Source of the DNA: CAZJJY01 sp964546445
GTDB lineage: Bacteria; Patescibacteriota; Microgenomatia; PFEM01; JAPLYW01
Length of the DNA stretch: 13,174 nucleotides
Reading direction: 5' to 3'
NCBI GenBank assembly: GCA_964546445.1
Contig: CAZJJY010000017.1
Span: 1 to 13,174 of the forward strand
This document shows positions 12,618 to 13,174 of this stretch, one piece after another (within the stretch, counting starts at the first letter, position 1; each line of letters starts with the position of its first letter). Made by a program: the position numbers and the translations under genes. Below the pieces are notes generated by a model. The model worked only from the letters and a program-made list of their open reading frames with translations. It did not search any database and had not been told where the DNA came from.

Positions 12618-12639
12618 TTCTTTTAAAATTAAATAGGCA

Positions 12640-12647
12640 AGGGAGGT
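12640..12647 (+). promoter_or_regulatory. Ribosome binding site of the two-TM protein
   Basis: AGGGAGGT, 6 nt before the ATG at 12654. It is the second strong Shine-Dalgarno in the window, as expected for an internal operon gene that cannot use leaderless initiation, and it supports this short ORF as real. Confidence 0.75.
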
Positions 12648-12653
12648 AATATC

Positions 12654-13058
12654 ATGGATCGGAGAATTTTGAAGTGGTTTTTATTCCTATGTTTTGTCAT
12701 TTTTTTTGCTGCTTTAATTTTTATTTTTGCAATGCCAAAAGATATAGAGGCAAAAAGGGATATTTCTTCTTTTCCAGAAGCAGAAATAGAAGATTTTAAT
12801 TCCGTAAAAGATTTGCAAGAAGTGAGTATAAACTATAAGAATGAAGACAAGATTATAAACATAGGTAAGAAAATAGAGCTTCCACTTTTAAGTTTACTAT
12901 GTTCAGTAGAATCAGTAGGCTTAAAAAAAATCAGTCAGGGGGAAGAATTACTTGTTATGGTCAAGACAGAAACGTGTGGTGTTTTAGTAGCTATAGCTAT
13001 TATTCTTTCTTTTGTTGGTTTAATAGTGATTTGTGGTTTTTTAAAACCTTGGGTTTAG
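12654..13058 (+). CDS. Unknown small membrane protein with two TM segments
   Basis: 134 residues I do not recognise. Hydrophobic helices lie at about 7-27 (WFLFLCFVIFFAALIFIFAM) and about 108-131 (GVLVAIAIILSFVGLIVICG). A hydrophilic stretch of 80 residues between them has an acidic first half (about 33-55) and Cys at 88 and 107. With the basic MDRRILK start inside, the middle loop would face outward. It follows mreB by 36 nt with a strong Shine-Dalgarno, so co-transcription and a cell-shape or envelope role are reasonable inferences. It is too short for MreC and lacks a coiled coil, and does not look like MreD, which has more helices. The stop codon overlaps an inverted repeat. Confidence 0.68.
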   Translation: MDRRILKWFLFLCFVIFFAALIFIFAMPKDIEAKRDISSFPEAEIEDFNSVKDLQEVSINYKNEDKIINIGKKIELPLLSLLCSVESVGLKKISQGEELLVMVKTETCGVLVAIAIILSFVGLIVICGFLKPWV

Positions 13059-13100
13059 GTAGTGTAAAAAATTTGTTGTTTTTTTTAATCAACACTACCT
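13057..13100. repeat. Perfect 9-bp inverted repeat overlapping a stop codon
   Basis: AGGTAGTGT (13057-13065) is the exact complement of ACACTACCT (13092-13100), with a 26-nt AT-rich interior that can add A-T pairs. It may be the terminator of the mreB transcript, though the nearest T-tract (TTTTT) starts about 22 nt further on. It may instead be the foot of a mobile-element or REP-like sequence. The remaining 74 bases to the window end hold no gene that I can support. Confidence 0.4.
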
Positions 13101-13174
13101 GACACCCCTTCTCCCTTATCTTTTTACAAGATTAACTTCTATAGGATTTTAGTCTTATAAGATTATAGGACTGA

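Noticed and set aside
12654..13058. Two-TM protein as MreC or MreD
   Set aside because: No coiled coil or beta domain as in MreC, and too few helices for MreD.
12899..13102. Open frame overlapping the two-TM protein
   Set aside because: Out of frame with a gene that has a strong Shine-Dalgarno, and it has no initiation signal of its own.
1..13174. CRISPR array, toxin-antitoxin pair, prophage or complete insertion sequence
   Set aside because: No spaced direct repeats, no recognisable toxin or antitoxin, and no phage structural gene or transposase in the window.

Overview
This is an AT-rich window, about one-third G+C, from a bacterium using the standard code: TGA is a stop in def and in the leader ORF at 1607. 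The content fits a small-genome Patescibacteria (CPR)-like lineage, which is an inference. The grounds are zinc-ribbon L33 and L28, a shortened Fmt, an O-antigen-ligase/TPR protein, single-motif LAGLIDADG proteins next to tRNAs, and small membrane or secreted proteins without recognisable relatives. No phylum can be fixed without a marker tree.

Layout. 1-1395 (minus) is a tRNA/ribosomal-protein array read tRNA-Tyr, LAGLIDADG endonuclease, tRNA-Thr(GGU), rpmG, tRNA-Trp. The endonuclease gene starts 4 nt after the tRNA-Tyr CCA and its reading frame passes through the whole tRNA-Thr. 1591-5545 (plus) is an envelope and secretion block: a leader ORF coupled to a GT4 glycosyltransferase, a membrane-anchored alpha/beta hydrolase, a membrane-anchored thermonuclease with a C-terminal sunset-like domain, and a four-cysteine exported protein. 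5559-6533 (minus) holds a strong promoter, a rod-shaped RNA of about 160 nt with 6S architecture, a second LAGLIDADG endonuclease, and tRNA-Thr(UGU), again read into by the endonuclease frame. 6565-7511 is a site-2 protease (minus) divergent from rpmB (plus). 7501-11506 (minus) holds an O-antigen ligase-like/TPR protein with ndk, then def-fmt, the N-terminal formyl-methionine pair. 11556-13058 (plus) is mreB followed by a two-TM protein I do not recognise.

The most interesting points are these. (i) Two related endonuclease genes each run into a tRNA-Thr gene, one of them punctuated by tRNAs on both sides, so tRNA maturation and complete endonuclease translation appear mutually exclusive. (ii) tRNA-Tyr and tRNA-Thr(GGU) share a coordinated A18/G55 elbow replacing G18/U55. 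(iii) There is a well-delimited 6S-like RNA. (iv) Nearly every promoter I can place is an extended -10 (TGnTAnnnT), often so close to the ATG that the mRNA would be leaderless.
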